A stretch of 64,000 nt of DNA from Roseimaritima ulvae (GCF_008065135.1 NZ_CP042914.1:2852001-2916000), one strand, 5' to 3'; shown: positions 10,389-20,982, counted from the first letter of the stretch. Notes: a model not told the origin generated them from the letters alone. Numbers and translations are program-made.

Positions 10389-11822
10389 ATGAATCCGATT
10401 TCACAATACCAGTGGCTACAGTCTCGTCGCGCCTTTCTGCAATCCTCGGGCATGGGGCTGGGCGCCGCGGCCTTGGCGTCCTTGGTGCCACGGACCGGAC
10501 AGGCTGCGGTCGGTGCCGGTCATTTCCCGGCCACCGCCAAGCGGGTCATCTTTTTGTTCATGGCCGGTGCGCCCAGCCAAATCGATTTGTTTGACCGCAA
10601 GCCGGAACTGGAAAAACGCTTTAAGACCGAATTGCCGGCCTCGATCAGCCGAGGCCAACGGGTCACCGCGATGACTCGCGGCAAGCAGCAGTTGGTCGCG
10701 CCATCGATGTTCGGCTTTTCCCAGCACGGACAGAGCGGCATGTGGGTCAGCGAGCTGCTGCCGCATTTGGCCACCGTCGCCGATGAGCTGTGCATGGTGC
10801 ACTCGATGCACACCGACGCCATCAACCATGACCCCGGCAAGACCTCGTTCTGTACCGGTTCGGAGATCCCCGGCAAGCCCAGCATGGGGGCCTGGCTGAG
10901 CTACGGCCTGGGAACGTTAAACAAAGACCTGCCCGATTACGTGGTCATGCCCTCGGCGTTCTGGAGCGGCCGCGTGAACGTGCAGGGGCTGTATGCACGG
11001 CTGTGGGGCAGCGGCTTTCTGCCGTCCAAACATCAAGGCACTGCCTTCCAAGCCGCAGGCGATCCCGTTCTGTTCCTGTCCAACCCACCGGGGGTGGACG
11101 GACACGTGCGTCGCCGCATGCTGGACTCGTTGGCCAAATTGAACGGCAAGCACTTCGCGGAAATCGGTGATCCGGAAATCCAAACCACCATCGCGCAGCA
11201 GGAAATGGCGTTTCGCATGCAGTCCTCGGTGCCGGAGCTGACCGATATCGCCGGCGAGTCGAAAGAGACGCTGGAGATGTATGGTCCGGATGTGCACAAA
11301 GCCGGCTCCTACGCGAGAAACTGTTTACTTGCACGCCGGATGGCCGAGCGAGACGTACGATTCGTGCAACTATTCCATCGCGGTTGGGACCATCACTCCC
11401 GGCTGCCCGACAACCTGAAAGGCCAGTGTCAGGACGTCGATCAACCGACCGCCGCGCTGTTGAAAGATCTGAAACAGCGAGGGTTGTTGGACGACACGTT
11501 GGTGGTGTTTGCCGGCGAGTTCGGACGTACGGTGTACGGGCAAGGCAACATGACGCGTGACAACTACGGCCGCGACCATCATCCGCGCTGCTTTACGGCC
11601 TGGCTTGCCGGCGGCGGCGTTCGCGGAGGCATGCATTACGGGCAGACGGATGAGTACAGTTACAACGTGGTCGAAAACCCGGTCCACGTCCGCGACCTAC
11701 ATGCCACGATGCTGCACCTGCTGGGCGTGGATCACGAGAAATTGATCTTCCCCTACCAGGGTCTGGATCAAAAACTAACCGGCGTCGAACCGGCGCACGT
11801 GGTGCACGACATAATTGCCTAG
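10389..11822 (+). CDS. Tat-exported DUF1501 protein
   Basis: This is the partner of the preceding cytochrome/DUF1549/DUF1553 gene. A twin-arginine signal ([22 protein letters not shown]) lies near residue 12. The family blocks [57 protein letters not shown] and GRDHHPRCF are present. ATG at 10389 is taken as start; a GTG at 10377, which would overlap the previous stop codon, is also possible. It is longer than the DUF1501 protein at 3.8 kb and clearly a different subgroup, so the two operons are unlikely to be a recent duplication. Enzymatic activity is unknown. Confidence 0.92.
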   Translation: MNPISQYQWLQSRRAFLQSSGMGLGAAALASLVPRTGQAAVGAGHFPATAKRVIFLFMAGAPSQIDLFDRKPELEKRFKTELPASISRGQRVTAMTRGKQQLVAPSMFGFSQHGQSGMWVSELLPHLATVADELCMVHSMHTDAINHDPGKTSFCTGSEIPGKPSMGAWLSYGLGTLNKDLPDYVVMPSAFWSGRVNVQGLYARLWGSGFLPSKHQGTAFQAAGDPVLFLSNPPGVDGHVRRRMLDSLAKLNGKHFAEIGDPEIQTTIAQQEMAFRMQSSVPELTDIAGESKETLEMYGPDVHKAGSYARNCLLARRMAERDVRFVQLFHRGWDHHSRLPDNLKGQCQDVDQPTAALLKDLKQRGLLDDTLVVFAGEFGRTVYGQGNMTRDNYGRDHHPRCFTAWLAGGGVRGGMHYGQTDEYSYNVVENPVHVRDLHATMLHLLGVDHEKLIFPYQGLDQKLTGVEPAHVVHDIIA

Positions 11823-12327
11823 TGCCGTGTCAACGTTCGACCGTAGGGTCTGACCGTAGCCGAAGTCGCCAGACTTTGGACTTTGGGCCGCCCCGATCCA
11901 ATCTCTGGCGAGATCGGCTACCCCAGATTTTCAAACGACGGAGTGACGGCCCACCATCGCTTGGGAAAATGAATTTACCGCGGGGGACGTGAAGTGTATT
12001 AATGACGGATTCACTTCACTCTCCCTCTGGGAGAGTCGAGCGTCAGCGAGGAGAGGGCGACCGCGCCGCTATAAAAGAACCTCCCCTCGCTAAGGCTCGA
12101 CCCTCCTTGAAAAGGAGGGTGAAGAAAGAGGCCTCAAGGCCCAATGCTGCAGTAATACAATTGACGCCCCGAGCGGTGACAGCCAATAGCCGGTGTTAGC
12201 GCTTCGCTGAATCTCGACGACCCCGGATCGTAGGCGACACGGGGCAGGGCCCCATGCTACGGATTGCTACGTGCACGAGTCGGAGACTCATGCTACGGAA
12301 GGATGCACGGGCCGGGGCCCATGCTAC
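11823..12327. repeat. Intergenic region filled with three dispersed repeat families
   Basis: No gene is supported in this stretch between convergent genes. It contains the CGTAGCCGAAGTCGCCAGAC repeat (11855-11880) with an inverted partner (about 11898-11920). It also has a Ser-like 'CTCCCTCTGGGAGAG...CGTCAGCGAGGAGAGGG' element (12004-12070), which recurs almost unchanged at 63505-63570, and two inverted GTAGCATG-family copies (12272-12296 and 12305-12327). The hairpins could serve as bidirectional terminators; that is inference. Confidence 0.75.
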
Positions 12328-13761
12328 TTACAGGGCAAGCAGCAGGCGGCTGGGGGCTTCCAGATAACTGATCACGTCATTCAGGAAGCGTGCGGCGGTG
12401 CCGCCGTCGACCAGGCGGTGGTCGTACGACAGACTCAACGGCATCATCAGCCGGGGCTGGATGGTGTCGTCGGGCATCACCACGGGCAGCTTGCGACTGC
12501 GGCCAACCAACAGGATGGCGACTTCGGGAACGTTCACGATCGGCGTGCTGTACTGGCCGCCGATGGCGCCTAGATTGCTAATCGTAAACGTGCCGCCACG
12601 CAGATCGTTCACGCCAAACTGGCCGCCGCGAACCTTGGCAGCCATCTCGGCCAGACCGCGAGCGATATCCGGGATGCCGCTCTTGTCGGTGTTCCGCATC
12701 ACCGGCACGACCAAACCGCGATCGGTGTCGACGGCGATTCCGACGTTCACATAGTCTTTGTAAACGACCTGTTCGTTTTCCGTGTCCAAGACCGCATTGA
12801 TCGCCGGGTGGTGACGCAGGGCCGTGGCCACGGCTTTGATCAAAAACGGCATCGTGGTCAGCTTGATGCCCTGAGCGGCGTAGTCTTCTTTGCTGCTGCC
12901 GCGCAGTCGTTCCAGGTCGGTGATGTCGGCATCGTCAAAGTTGGTCACGCGAGGAACGCTGGACCAACTGACGTGCATCTGAGCGGCGATCGTCTTCCGG
13001 ATCTTGCTCATCCGCTCAACGCGGACCGGACCAAAATCGTCCTCGGCCGCGTCGCCCGGCAAGCCGGGAGTGGCGGGTGTGGCCACCGACCCGCCGCTCG
13101 ACGCGGCGGCTGCCGGAGCCGAGTTGCCGCTGCGAGCGGCTTGGCTGGCATGTCGGACCACCGCCAACACGTCATCGCGAGTAATACGGCCACCGTCACC
13201 GCTGCCGGTCACGGTCGACAAATCCACGCCCACTTCACGGGCGAATCGCCGGATCGCCGGTCCAGCCGGGATTGTGCCGCTTTGCGATACCGTGGTCGCC
13301 ACCGGTGCGCTGGCCGGAGCCGGAGCAGCCGGTGCGGGAGCAGCCGGCGTCGCGGGGGCAGCCGGTGCCGGCGGTTCGGGAGCGGCCGCTTGGGGCGCCG
13401 GCGGTTCGGGCTTCGGTTCTTCCTTGGCAGCGGGGGCTTCCGCGGCGGGCTGCGATTCGGCAGCCGGTTTCTCGGCGGCGGGTTCAGCCGCCGGTGGGTC
13501 CGCGGCTGGCGCGGCGGTGGCTCCGGCTTCGACCTTCAACAAAGGACCGCCGATCGGCACCGTATCGCCGGGTTTGACCAGGATCTCGACCACTTTGCCG
13601 GCCACCGACGAGGGGACGGGAACGGTCGCCTTATCGGTTTCCATTTCCACGATATCTTGTCCGGAGGTGATCACGTCGCCTTCGGAAACCAGGATTTCCA
13701 AAACGTCGCCCGAGTCGATTCCTTCGCTCAGTTCCGGCAGTTTTACTTCTTCGATAGCCAT
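12328..13761 (-). CDS. aceF: Pyruvate dehydrogenase E2, dihydrolipoamide acetyltransferase
   Basis: E2 carries the swinging lipoyl arm and transfers acetyl groups to CoA in the pyruvate dehydrogenase complex. There is one lipoyl domain (residues 1-80, lipoylated Lys in EMETDKATVPVPS). A long Ala/Pro/Glu-rich hinge covers about 82-155. A peripheral subunit-binding domain is seen near 160-205 (IPAGPAIRRFAREVGVDL...GRITRDDV), and the catalytic domain runs to the end with active-site block SYDHRLVDGG near 450. The single lipoyl domain differs from the three of E. coli. It is 86 bases downstream of aceE and clearly in the same operon. Length and motifs are typical. Confidence 0.96.
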   Translation of the reverse strand: MAIEEVKLPELSEGIDSGDVLEILVSEGDVITSGQDIVEMETDKATVPVPSSVAGKVVEILVKPGDTVPIGGPLLKVEAGATAAPAADPPAAEPAAEKPAAESQPAAEAPAAKEEPKPEPPAPQAAAPEPPAPAAPATPAAPAPAAPAPASAPVATTVSQSGTIPAGPAIRRFAREVGVDLSTVTGSGDGGRITRDDVLAVVRHASQAARSGNSAPAAAASSGGSVATPATPGLPGDAAEDDFGPVRVERMSKIRKTIAAQMHVSWSSVPRVTNFDDADITDLERLRGSSKEDYAAQGIKLTTMPFLIKAVATALRHHPAINAVLDTENEQVVYKDYVNVGIAVDTDRGLVVPVMRNTDKSGIPDIARGLAEMAAKVRGGQFGVNDLRGGTFTISNLGAIGGQYSTPIVNVPEVAILLVGRSRKLPVVMPDDTIQPRLMMPLSLSYDHRLVDGGTAARFLNDVISYLEAPSRLLLAL

Positions 13762-13847
13762 GAGTGTGAAGACAAAAAGTTGGTGTAGGGTGGGGGGAAT
13801 TCAAATCCGGGCAGCGAGCGATTCGCCGGCCTTAGCCGTTGCCGGAC

Positions 13848-16574
13848 CTACGCGAAGTAGGGATTGGGTTTGTCGCGGTCGTAGTCCAGGTCGGTGATCG
13901 CTTGATCCACGTCTTCGGCCGATACCACGCCGGCTTTGCTTAACCGGTACAGCGCGGCGATCGTGATCGACTGGGCGTCGACTTCGAAATGGCGTCGCAG
14001 GGCTTCGCGAGTTTCGCTGCGGCCCATGCCATCGGTTCCCAGCACAAAATAATCGCCGGGCACCCACGGGGTTAGCTGTTCACCCAAGGCTCGCACATAG
14101 TCGCTGGCCGAGATAAACGGCCCTTCGACGCCTTCGAGCTGTTGTTCCAAATAGCTCTTACGAGGCGTCTCGGTGGGATGCAGCATGTTCCAGCGTTCGC
14201 AGTCGCCGGCTTCACGCCGCAATTGCGTGTAACTGGTCACGCTCCAGATATCGCTGGCGATGTTGTATTTTTCGGCCAGGATCTTTTGGGCGTCGATCAC
14301 GCTGTTCAGGATCGCACCGCTGCCGAACAACTGCACCCGAGCTTTGGCACCGTCAACATCGTGGGAATTGAATTTGTACATCCCCTTGATAATGCCTTCT
14401 TCGACACCTTCGGGCATCGCCGGATGTTCGTAGTTGTCGTTTTCGGCGGTGATGTAATAGATCGCATCTTCGCCGTCTTGGTACATCCGTTTCAGTCCGT
14501 CCATCACGATCACGGTCAGCTCGTAAGCAAACGCCGGATCGTAGGCTCGCACCGTGGGGAAGGCGATCGCGTTCAACAGGCTGTGACCGTCTTGGTGCTG
14601 CAAGCCTTCGCCATTGAGCGTTGTGCGGCCGGCCGTTCCGCCGATCAGGAAGCCCTTGGCACGCATGTCGGCGGCGGCCCAGATCAGGTCGCCGATTCGC
14701 TGGAAGCCGAACATGCTGTAGTAGACGAAGAACGGAATCATGTTGACGCCGTGCAGACTGTAAGCCGTTCCGGCGGCATTGAAGCTGCTCATCGAACCAG
14801 CTTCGGTGATGCCTTCTTCCAGGATCTGCCCGTCTTGGGCTTCTTTGTAGTACATCACCTGGGCGCTATCGACCGGCTCGTACAACTGACCGGCATGGGC
14901 GTAGATGCCGATCTGTTTGAACATCCCTTCCATGCCAAAGGTCCGCGATTCATCGGGCACGATGGGGACGATGTGCTTGCCGATCTTTTTGTCGTTACAC
15001 AAATCGGTCAGCAAGCGGACAAAGGCTTGCGTGGTACTGACCGCTTTGCCTTTGCTGTCGGCGGTGTACTTGCGGTATTCGTCCAGCGAGGGGACTTCGA
15101 TGGTGGGATGTTCGGTGGGCCGCGAGGGCACGTACCCGCCATGTTCTTCGCGTCGTTCGGTCAGGTATTTGACCTCCTGACTATTGGCCGGCGGCTTGTA
15201 GAAAGGCGCCTTGCCCACTTCGTCGTCGCTGATCGGAATGCCAAACCGGGTGCGGAATTCCAACAGCTCGGCTTCGTTTAACTTCTTCTGATTGTGAGCG
15301 ACGTTTTTGCCTTCGCCGGCTTCGCCCAATCCGTAACCCTTGACGGTCTTGGCCAGGATCACCGTGGGCCGGCCGTTCTTGCTGTTCACCGCTTGATGGT
15401 ACGCCGCGTAGACCTTTTCGGGATCGTGCCCGCCGCGTCGCAGTTTCTCCAGCCGCTCGTCGCTGTAGTTTTTGACCAACTCCAGCAGTTCCGGATACTT
15501 GCCAAAGAAGTGTTCGCGGATGTAGCTGCCGGGCATCACGGTGTATTTCTGGAACTGTCCGTCGACGACTTCGTTCATGCGGCGGACCAGCAATCCGCTG
15601 GTGTCGCGTTCCAACAATTCGTCCCAGTCATCGCCCCAGACGACCTTGATCACGTTCCAGCCCGCACCACGGAAAATCGATTCCAATTCTTGGATGATTT
15701 TACCGTTGCCGCGAACCGGGCCATCCAGACGCTGCAGGTTGCAGTTGATGACAAAGATCAGGTTGTCCAGTTTTTCGCGGGCGGCCAGGGTGATCGCACC
15801 CAGGGTTTCCGGTTCATCGCATTCCCCGTCGCCCAAGAAGGCCCACACACGTTGCTTGCTGGTGTCTTTTAGCCCGCGATCGCGGAGGTATTCGTTGAAA
15901 CGAGCCTGGTAGATGGCCATGATCGGCCCCAAGCCCATCGAGACGGTGGGGTATTCCCAAAAACCAGGCATCAGCCAGGGGTGCGGGTAACTGCACAAGC
16001 CGCCGCCGTCGGCCAACTCGCGGCGGAAGTTTTCCAAGTTTTCTTCGGTCAAGCGACCTTCGAGGAAAGCTCGCGAGTACATTCCGGGCGAGGCGTGGCC
16101 CTGGAAGTAAATCGTGTCGCCCGAGTAGCCGTCTTCGCCGCGGCCTTGGAAGAAGTGATTAAACGCAACTTCGTAAAGCGTTGCCGAAGAAGCGAAAGTG
16201 CTGATGTGACCGCCGATGCCATCGCTGCGTTTATTGCCGCGAGTGACCATGGCCATCGCGTTCCAGCGAACGATCGACTTGATCCGGCGTTCCAGCTCAC
16301 GGTTGCCGGGGTACGCCGGTTGGTCTTTACGGGGGATCGTGTTGACGTACGGGGTTTCGGTTTCCGAAGGCAATTGCACGCCTTCGGTGGCGGCCCGGTC
16401 ACGCAACTGATCGAGTAAGAAGCGGGCGCGTTCAGCCCCCTTGCTCTTCAATACGTACTGCAGCGACGACAGCCATTCAGCCGTTTCGGCGGGATCGGCA
16501 TCGACCACCGCTCGTTCGCCCACCGCGTTGTCCAGTTCGGTTTGTGCAATCGTTTTGGCTTCGGAATCGGCCAT
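13848..16574 (-). CDS. aceE: Pyruvate dehydrogenase E1, homodimeric type
   Basis: E1 is a thiamine-diphosphate enzyme that decarboxylates pyruvate and reductively acetylates the lipoyl group of E2. The protein has 908 residues, as expected for the homodimeric class. The N-terminal region contains GHISTFASSATLYEVAFNHF near 127-146. The ThDP/Mg motif appears as GDGECDEPETLGAI...VINCN near 250-285. The C-terminal transketolase-like region includes QHQDGHSLL and ends PNPYFA. The ATG at 16574 is preceded by AAAGGAA. A homodimeric E1 with an aceF-type E2 is the gammaproteobacterial-style arrangement; no lpd gene is seen in the window. Confidence 0.97.
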   Translation of the reverse strand: MADSEAKTIAQTELDNAVGERAVVDADPAETAEWLSSLQYVLKSKGAERARFLLDQLRDRAATEGVQLPSETETPYVNTIPRKDQPAYPGNRELERRIKSIVRWNAMAMVTRGNKRSDGIGGHISTFASSATLYEVAFNHFFQGRGEDGYSGDTIYFQGHASPGMYSRAFLEGRLTEENLENFRRELADGGGLCSYPHPWLMPGFWEYPTVSMGLGPIMAIYQARFNEYLRDRGLKDTSKQRVWAFLGDGECDEPETLGAITLAAREKLDNLIFVINCNLQRLDGPVRGNGKIIQELESIFRGAGWNVIKVVWGDDWDELLERDTSGLLVRRMNEVVDGQFQKYTVMPGSYIREHFFGKYPELLELVKNYSDERLEKLRRGGHDPEKVYAAYHQAVNSKNGRPTVILAKTVKGYGLGEAGEGKNVAHNQKKLNEAELLEFRTRFGIPISDDEVGKAPFYKPPANSQEVKYLTERREEHGGYVPSRPTEHPTIEVPSLDEYRKYTADSKGKAVSTTQAFVRLLTDLCNDKKIGKHIVPIVPDESRTFGMEGMFKQIGIYAHAGQLYEPVDSAQVMYYKEAQDGQILEEGITEAGSMSSFNAAGTAYSLHGVNMIPFFVYYSMFGFQRIGDLIWAAADMRAKGFLIGGTAGRTTLNGEGLQHQDGHSLLNAIAFPTVRAYDPAFAYELTVIVMDGLKRMYQDGEDAIYYITAENDNYEHPAMPEGVEEGIIKGMYKFNSHDVDGAKARVQLFGSGAILNSVIDAQKILAEKYNIASDIWSVTSYTQLRREAGDCERWNMLHPTETPRKSYLEQQLEGVEGPFISASDYVRALGEQLTPWVPGDYFVLGTDGMGRSETREALRRHFEVDAQSITIAALYRLSKAGVVSAEDVDQAITDLDYDRDKPNPYFA

Positions 16575-16979
16575 GCTTCGATTTCCTTTCCCGCAGAGCG
16601 GGTTTTCTAACGTAGGTAGCTCGTATCCGCACTACAGCGGTTCAATGAACAGATTTCCACCGTTCGCCGAATCGAGTGCCTCGGCTGTAGTGGTTGCGTA
16701 GTTTATATGTATCAGTAGAACGCACCGAGAGTACCCAAAAAGGGTCCCTTCCGGCAAGGTGAGCGGTCATCCGGGGGGTGTCAGCCAAGCCCCCGCCCCG
16801 TAGCCGAAGTCGTCCGACTTCGGAAAACCTTACCGATCACACAGACAATTATAACACGGCAGCTGGGCTCCCCCGTACCACGCCTTCGTAGCATGGGCCC
16901 CTGGCCCGTGGGACGGTCCTGGCTTCGAGCGGCGCCGGCGATGCGCGTGCTACACGGGCCGGGGACCCATGCTACGAGC
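16575..16979. repeat. Upstream region of aceE with an inverted pair of dispersed repeats
   Basis: A copy of the CGTAGCCGAAGTCGTCCGAC repeat lies at 16798-16823. Two GTAGCATGGGCCC-family copies lie head to head at 16887-16910 and 16953-16976 and could pair into a long hairpin just after the stop of the upstream minus-strand gene. That position would suit a terminator. The aceE promoter should be in the AT-richer part near 16690-16740, but I cannot assign it with confidence. No gene seen. Confidence 0.7.
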
Positions 16980-19061
16980 CTACGGCGTGTCTTTTGCCTC
17001 GACTCCGGTGACCAGGATCGTCTGCGTTGCATCCGGCCAGGTGGTGGTCAACTCAAAGCGAATCGTGCCCTCGGCTTCGAGCTGTTCCATCAGCCGGATC
17101 AGTTGGCTCATCCGTTCGGCCGCCGTGCTCATCGCTTCCACCTGCTGCTGCAACCCATCGCGGCGCGGCCGTAGAGCTTTGCGTTGCTGATAGTCCGCGT
17201 CGGAGTACATCGCTAACAGGCGTTCGAGAAGCTGCTGTTGCCGGGCCAAACTGGCGATCAGCTGATCGGCCGACCGTGACAGTTGGGGCAGGGAGACCAA
17301 CTGCCAGGGCATCGATGTATCCAACCGCGCGGCCGTCCGCTGCCGACAACTCAGCCGCACCCCGGCCTGGATGTCCCAGCGAATTCGCAGTGCCACGAAT
17401 TCGTCCTCTTTCGACAACAGCTGCGCCACGGCACGCATCCGCCGCGGCGGTTGCGTTGCGGGCGGTTCGATCCATGCCAGCTGCACGTCATCCGGCAGGT
17501 CCAAATCGATCTGCAAACGCGAACCCATCGCGGCGATCGGACTGCCCAGCGACCATGCGGTCCGCTGATCGAGTTCATTGAAGCTCAACGGTAGGGGATC
17601 AATCTCGATCGTGGGACGCAGATATAACAGACTCGATCCGCTGGCCGAGTCGATCCGCAGCCGTGCATTGGGTAACTGCCGTGCGGCGGACGAGGTCGCA
17701 GCCGCGGCGGTCCAGCGGAATCGGGTTTCGGAGGCGGTGGCCTCGATCCAAGCCAACTGCTGTGGTTGCTCGGCGGATTTGTCGGCTTGGATCGCCCACT
17801 TGCCATCGGCATGCCCCGCGAGTTCCAGCTCAGCCCCGGAAGCGAGTTCTTGAATGATCAGACCGGTGATCGGATGGTCGACCAACATCACGCTGTGCTC
17901 GACCGCATCGCTGGCCGGTAAGCTCACCGCCGGGCCCCGCCGCACCCGCACCGCGGCATCGACCGCCCGAGGTTCCACCTGTTCGCGTTCCACCTGTTCG
18001 CGTTCCTCCTGTTCGCGTTCCTCCTGTTCGCGTTCCTCCTGTTCGCTGCGGATCTCCGCCCCCGGCGACGGGGCTTCATCCGCAGCACCGTCGGGCAAAT
18101 TTTCCCGCGACCGTTCGGCATCGGTGGCATCGATCAATGGCGACGTCGGTGCTGCCGTCGCGGAAGGGAACCAGGGCTGCATTGCCAGAGCCGACGACGC
18201 GTTGGGCGAATTTGCCGAGCCGCTCGCCGGATCGGTGGCCAGCAGATCCAGGTTCGAAAGCTCGCCGGCCGTCAGCGGAGCCGCCGCAAAGGCGTTGGGG
18301 CGTGAACCGGACGTGGACGGCTCGAGTTCTACTGCGCTGCCATCTTGAGTCGCCGAGTCCGCTTGTGCTATTTCGCTTCGTTGCCCACGGTGGTGCGAGC
18401 GATCGACCGAAGCATGATCACTCGGGCCGGCCACCCAAACCAGGACGCCCAACGCAGCCAGAGAGACTGCCGCCAAGATCGTCCGCCGGATTCGAGGGGC
18501 GGGGCGATGGCTAGCGGGCCGATGACCAGCGGGACGGCGTGTCTTCGGAACAAAATTGCGAGGTTGCGCGGGCCCTTGGTCGCTACCTTCGCCCGCAGGT
18601 GGATGCTCAACGATTTCCACGCTCTGGTGAGCACAAGGACGAGAAAGCGTGGCTGAACTGCCTGCGTTTCTTTCCGAAGGGGCGGTGAGTTGCCTTAGTA
18701 ACGCTTGCACGACGGCTTGCGACGCGGCTCGCGACGGAGGCGAAGGCTGACCGCGTTTTGCGTTCTCGCCGGGGTTCGGCTTCCGGCAATGTCTCTGGTG
18801 CGGGGCGAGCTGGTTCGCGCCAAGCTGGGCATCACGTTCGATCCAGCTCAAACGGTTTTCGGCATCGACCGCCAAGCGATCAGCCGACAATTTTGCCGCT
18901 GCCCGGTCGTCATCGCGGATCCATTCGACGAGCTGTTCGCGCCAGTCTTCGATGATGATGCTCGGCGGCGGCCCCAACCGGGCCACCAAATCGGCCATCG
19001 ACTCAGCGGGAACGTTATTAGCCGCAAGTTTGTCTGCCACAACACGCTCACCAGTGCCCAA
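16980..19061 (-). CDS. Large single-pass membrane protein of unknown function
   Basis: I do not recognise a named family. The roughly 690-residue protein has a cytoplasmic-looking N-terminus of about 195 residues rich in Pro, Ser and Arg. One membrane helix follows near 198-215 (TILAAVSLAALGVLVWVAG), then a low-complexity exported region. That region includes a short 15-base tandem repeat encoding EQEER/EQVER units near 345-370. A C-terminal part contains a helical, Gln-rich segment (RQQQLLERLLAMYSDADYQQRKAL) that may be a coiled coil. The start is uncertain: TTG at 19061, GTG at 19040 or the ATG near 18998. It is on the same strand as aceE but 405 bases away, so probably independent. Confidence 0.7.
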   Translation of the reverse strand: MGTGERVVADKLAANNVPAESMADLVARLGPPPSIIIEDWREQLVEWIRDDDRAAAKLSADRLAVDAENRLSWIERDAQLGANQLAPHQRHCRKPNPGENAKRGQPSPPSRAASQAVVQALLRQLTAPSERNAGSSATLSRPCAHQSVEIVEHPPAGEGSDQGPAQPRNFVPKTRRPAGHRPASHRPAPRIRRTILAAVSLAALGVLVWVAGPSDHASVDRSHHRGQRSEIAQADSATQDGSAVELEPSTSGSRPNAFAAAPLTAGELSNLDLLATDPASGSANSPNASSALAMQPWFPSATAAPTSPLIDATDAERSRENLPDGAADEAPSPGAEIRSEQEEREQEEREQEEREQVEREQVEPRAVDAAVRVRRGPAVSLPASDAVEHSVMLVDHPITGLIIQELASGAELELAGHADGKWAIQADKSAEQPQQLAWIEATASETRFRWTAAAATSSAARQLPNARLRIDSASGSSLLYLRPTIEIDPLPLSFNELDQRTAWSLGSPIAAMGSRLQIDLDLPDDVQLAWIEPPATQPPRRMRAVAQLLSKEDEFVALRIRWDIQAGVRLSCRQRTAARLDTSMPWQLVSLPQLSRSADQLIASLARQQQLLERLLAMYSDADYQQRKALRPRRDGLQQQVEAMSTAAERMSQLIRLMEQLEAEGTIRFELTTTWPDATQTILVTGVEAKDTP

Positions 19062-19476
19062 GGTCGTGCTGGAAAGTGGACTCCAATTAGAAAAATTTTA
19101 GCGTACGCCGAGCACCAACGCCCCCGGAATGCCGCACAAATCTTGAATTCCTATTGACCTGCAAAGTTTTCCTTACAGGAACGGCCGGAATAAATGCAAC
19201 CTGAAGACCGTTCGTGCCGATAATTCCGTCGGGAGCGATTCGTGGGATCGTGTTGGTTGGTGGGGCGAACCGCAGTTGGTTCGCTAATACCAGCACGAGA
19301 CGCGAAGGCAAAAATATGCCAGGGGGGAGTCGTTCGGTTTAAAACCGGACGACCGTGTTTCCCGTTGCGTGCACGCGTTGTGCGCAACGGGACACACGGC
19401 ATGTGTTGCGACACGTGTTTCTTTTCTTCGCCATTCGGACAAGCTGTAGCGGCAGGGGGCCGCGGAGACATTCCTA
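19062..19476. other. Divergent intergenic region
   Basis: This region should hold promoters for the minus-strand membrane protein and the plus-strand BBP7 gene. An inverted pair of CGTTGCGTGCACGCG / TTGTGCGCAACGG-like sequences lies near 19362-19392 within the BBP7 leader. No gene or clear promoter was assigned. Confidence 0.45.
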
Positions 19477-20982
19477 ATGCGTAAAACGATACACTGGTCT
19501 CGCACCATTCTGACGATGGCAGCCACGCTGGTGGTGACGGCAACAACCGCCATCGCTCAGTTTCCTATGCCTTCACCCGCGGATGCCGATTACGGTGCCA
19601 GCGGCTTCGTAACTCCAGCTGGCATGCCTCCGATGGGTGCGCCGGGCACTCAGCCCGCGATGTACTCTGCGCTGCAGGGACTGCCTCCGGGCGGCGTCGT
19701 GCACGCCGGCGGAATGGCCATGCCAGGTCCAGGACCAGGAGGCCAGGTGATGCCGGCTGGGTTCATGGGCGGTGGTGCCGGTTCTTGTGACAACATGAGC
19801 TGCGACTGCCTAGGCTATGGTTGCAATCGCTGTGGCGGTGGCGCCGTGGGCTCCGGCGGAATTATGAAACGATTGCATGGCGGCGGTAGCTGCATGGGCT
19901 GCAACGGCTGCGGTTGCGGAAGTTGCCTCGGCAACTACGCGCAGCAACTGGGCATCGGACATGGCGGGCTGCGAAACATGACGGCCGGATTGATTCAGTG
20001 CTTGCTGCCCTATTCCGAAGCCGGACAATGTGCCCAACGTTGGTACGACGTTTCGGCCGAGGTCCTGGTGCTCGGGCGCAATGGCGACGGAGGTAGCTCA
20101 GGGGTCGTTTCCCAACAAGGCCTGCCGGGAACGCCCGTGCTGTTTGTCGACAGCGCTGGACTGGATGAATTGGAAGCCGGCATCCGACTTTCGGGAGCAA
20201 TCATCGTGGGCCCCGGCGGCAACGTCGAAGTCACCTACATGGGCTCCAACAAATGGGAAGGCGGTGCGGCCTTCACCAGTGCCAACCCCGACCTGTACTC
20301 CTTCATCAGCGGCTTCGGCACCACGCCGGCCGGTGGCTTTGCCGATGCCGACCAAGCTGTCCGGCACGCAATCCAGGGCGAAGCAAACTTTCACAGTGGC
20401 GAAGTCAACTATCGGCGACGCACCGTCGGTCCCGATTGCCGCTTCCAATGCTCTTGGTTGGGCGGCCTGCGGTACCTCCGCTTGGACGACTCGCTGACAT
20501 TCCAATCCGACACCTTGGTCGGCGGCGTTCCGCAGCGGACGCTCGACCTGACGACGAGCAACAAGAACGACCTGTTCGGCGTCCAGATCGGTGGCGACGT
20601 GTGGTGGAATGTTGTGGCCGGAGTCAACCTGGGGGCCGGGCTGAAACTGGGTCTGTTGGAAAACGACGTCGACCGTTCGGTTTTCGCGACGGGCAGCACG
20701 CTGGGTGCCGGAGCCACTCCGGGATCGCGTTCCAGCGAAGCCGGGTTCTCCGAAACCACCGGCATGATCGACTTCAATGCAACGCTGATCTATCGCTTCA
20801 GCCATGCCTGGGCCTTCCGCGGTTCGTATCACGTGTTGGCGATCGACGAAATCGCCGCGGGCTTCGACACGTCGATGTCCAACGGTTTGTTGCAAACGCC
20901 GCAAACCGCATCCGACGAGCACATTCGATACGGCTCAATGGTCCTATCCGGCTTCGCTCTGGGTGCCGAATACACTTGGTAA
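19477..20982 (+). CDS. BBP7-family outer-membrane beta-barrel protein
   Basis: BBP7 is a porin-like, planctomycete-expanded family; its cargo is unknown. Residues 1-28 form a signal peptide ending TTAIAQ. A Met/Pro/Gly-rich low-complexity segment follows. Next comes an unusual Cys/Gly-rich stretch near 105-155, with many Cys in CxxC spacing (CDNMSCDCLGYGCNRCGG and CMGCNGCGCGSC). The remaining two thirds show alternating beta-strand character: a block resembling AEVLVLGRNGDGGS near 190, FQCSWLGGLRYLRLDD near 328, and a C-terminal strand ending GFALGAEYTW with a terminal aromatic residue, as expected of a barrel. The start ATG is clear. A strong intrinsic terminator follows the gene. Confidence 0.85.
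   Translation: MRKTIHWSRTILTMAATLVVTATTAIAQFPMPSPADADYGASGFVTPAGMPPMGAPGTQPAMYSALQGLPPGGVVHAGGMAMPGPGPGGQVMPAGFMGGGAGSCDNMSCDCLGYGCNRCGGGAVGSGGIMKRLHGGGSCMGCNGCGCGSCLGNYAQQLGIGHGGLRNMTAGLIQCLLPYSEAGQCAQRWYDVSAEVLVLGRNGDGGSSGVVSQQGLPGTPVLFVDSAGLDELEAGIRLSGAIIVGPGGNVEVTYMGSNKWEGGAAFTSANPDLYSFISGFGTTPAGGFADADQAVRHAIQGEANFHSGEVNYRRRTVGPDCRFQCSWLGGLRYLRLDDSLTFQSDTLVGGVPQRTLDLTTSNKNDLFGVQIGGDVWWNVVAGVNLGAGLKLGLLENDVDRSVFATGSTLGAGATPGSRSSEAGFSETTGMIDFNATLIYRFSHAWAFRGSYHVLAIDEIAAGFDTSMSNGLLQTPQTASDEHIRYGSMVLSGFALGAEYTW

Noticed and set aside
17990-18050. Regular short repeats resembling a CRISPR or satellite
   Set aside because: They are 15-base in-frame repeats encoding EQEER/EQVER units of the minus-strand protein; there are no spacers.
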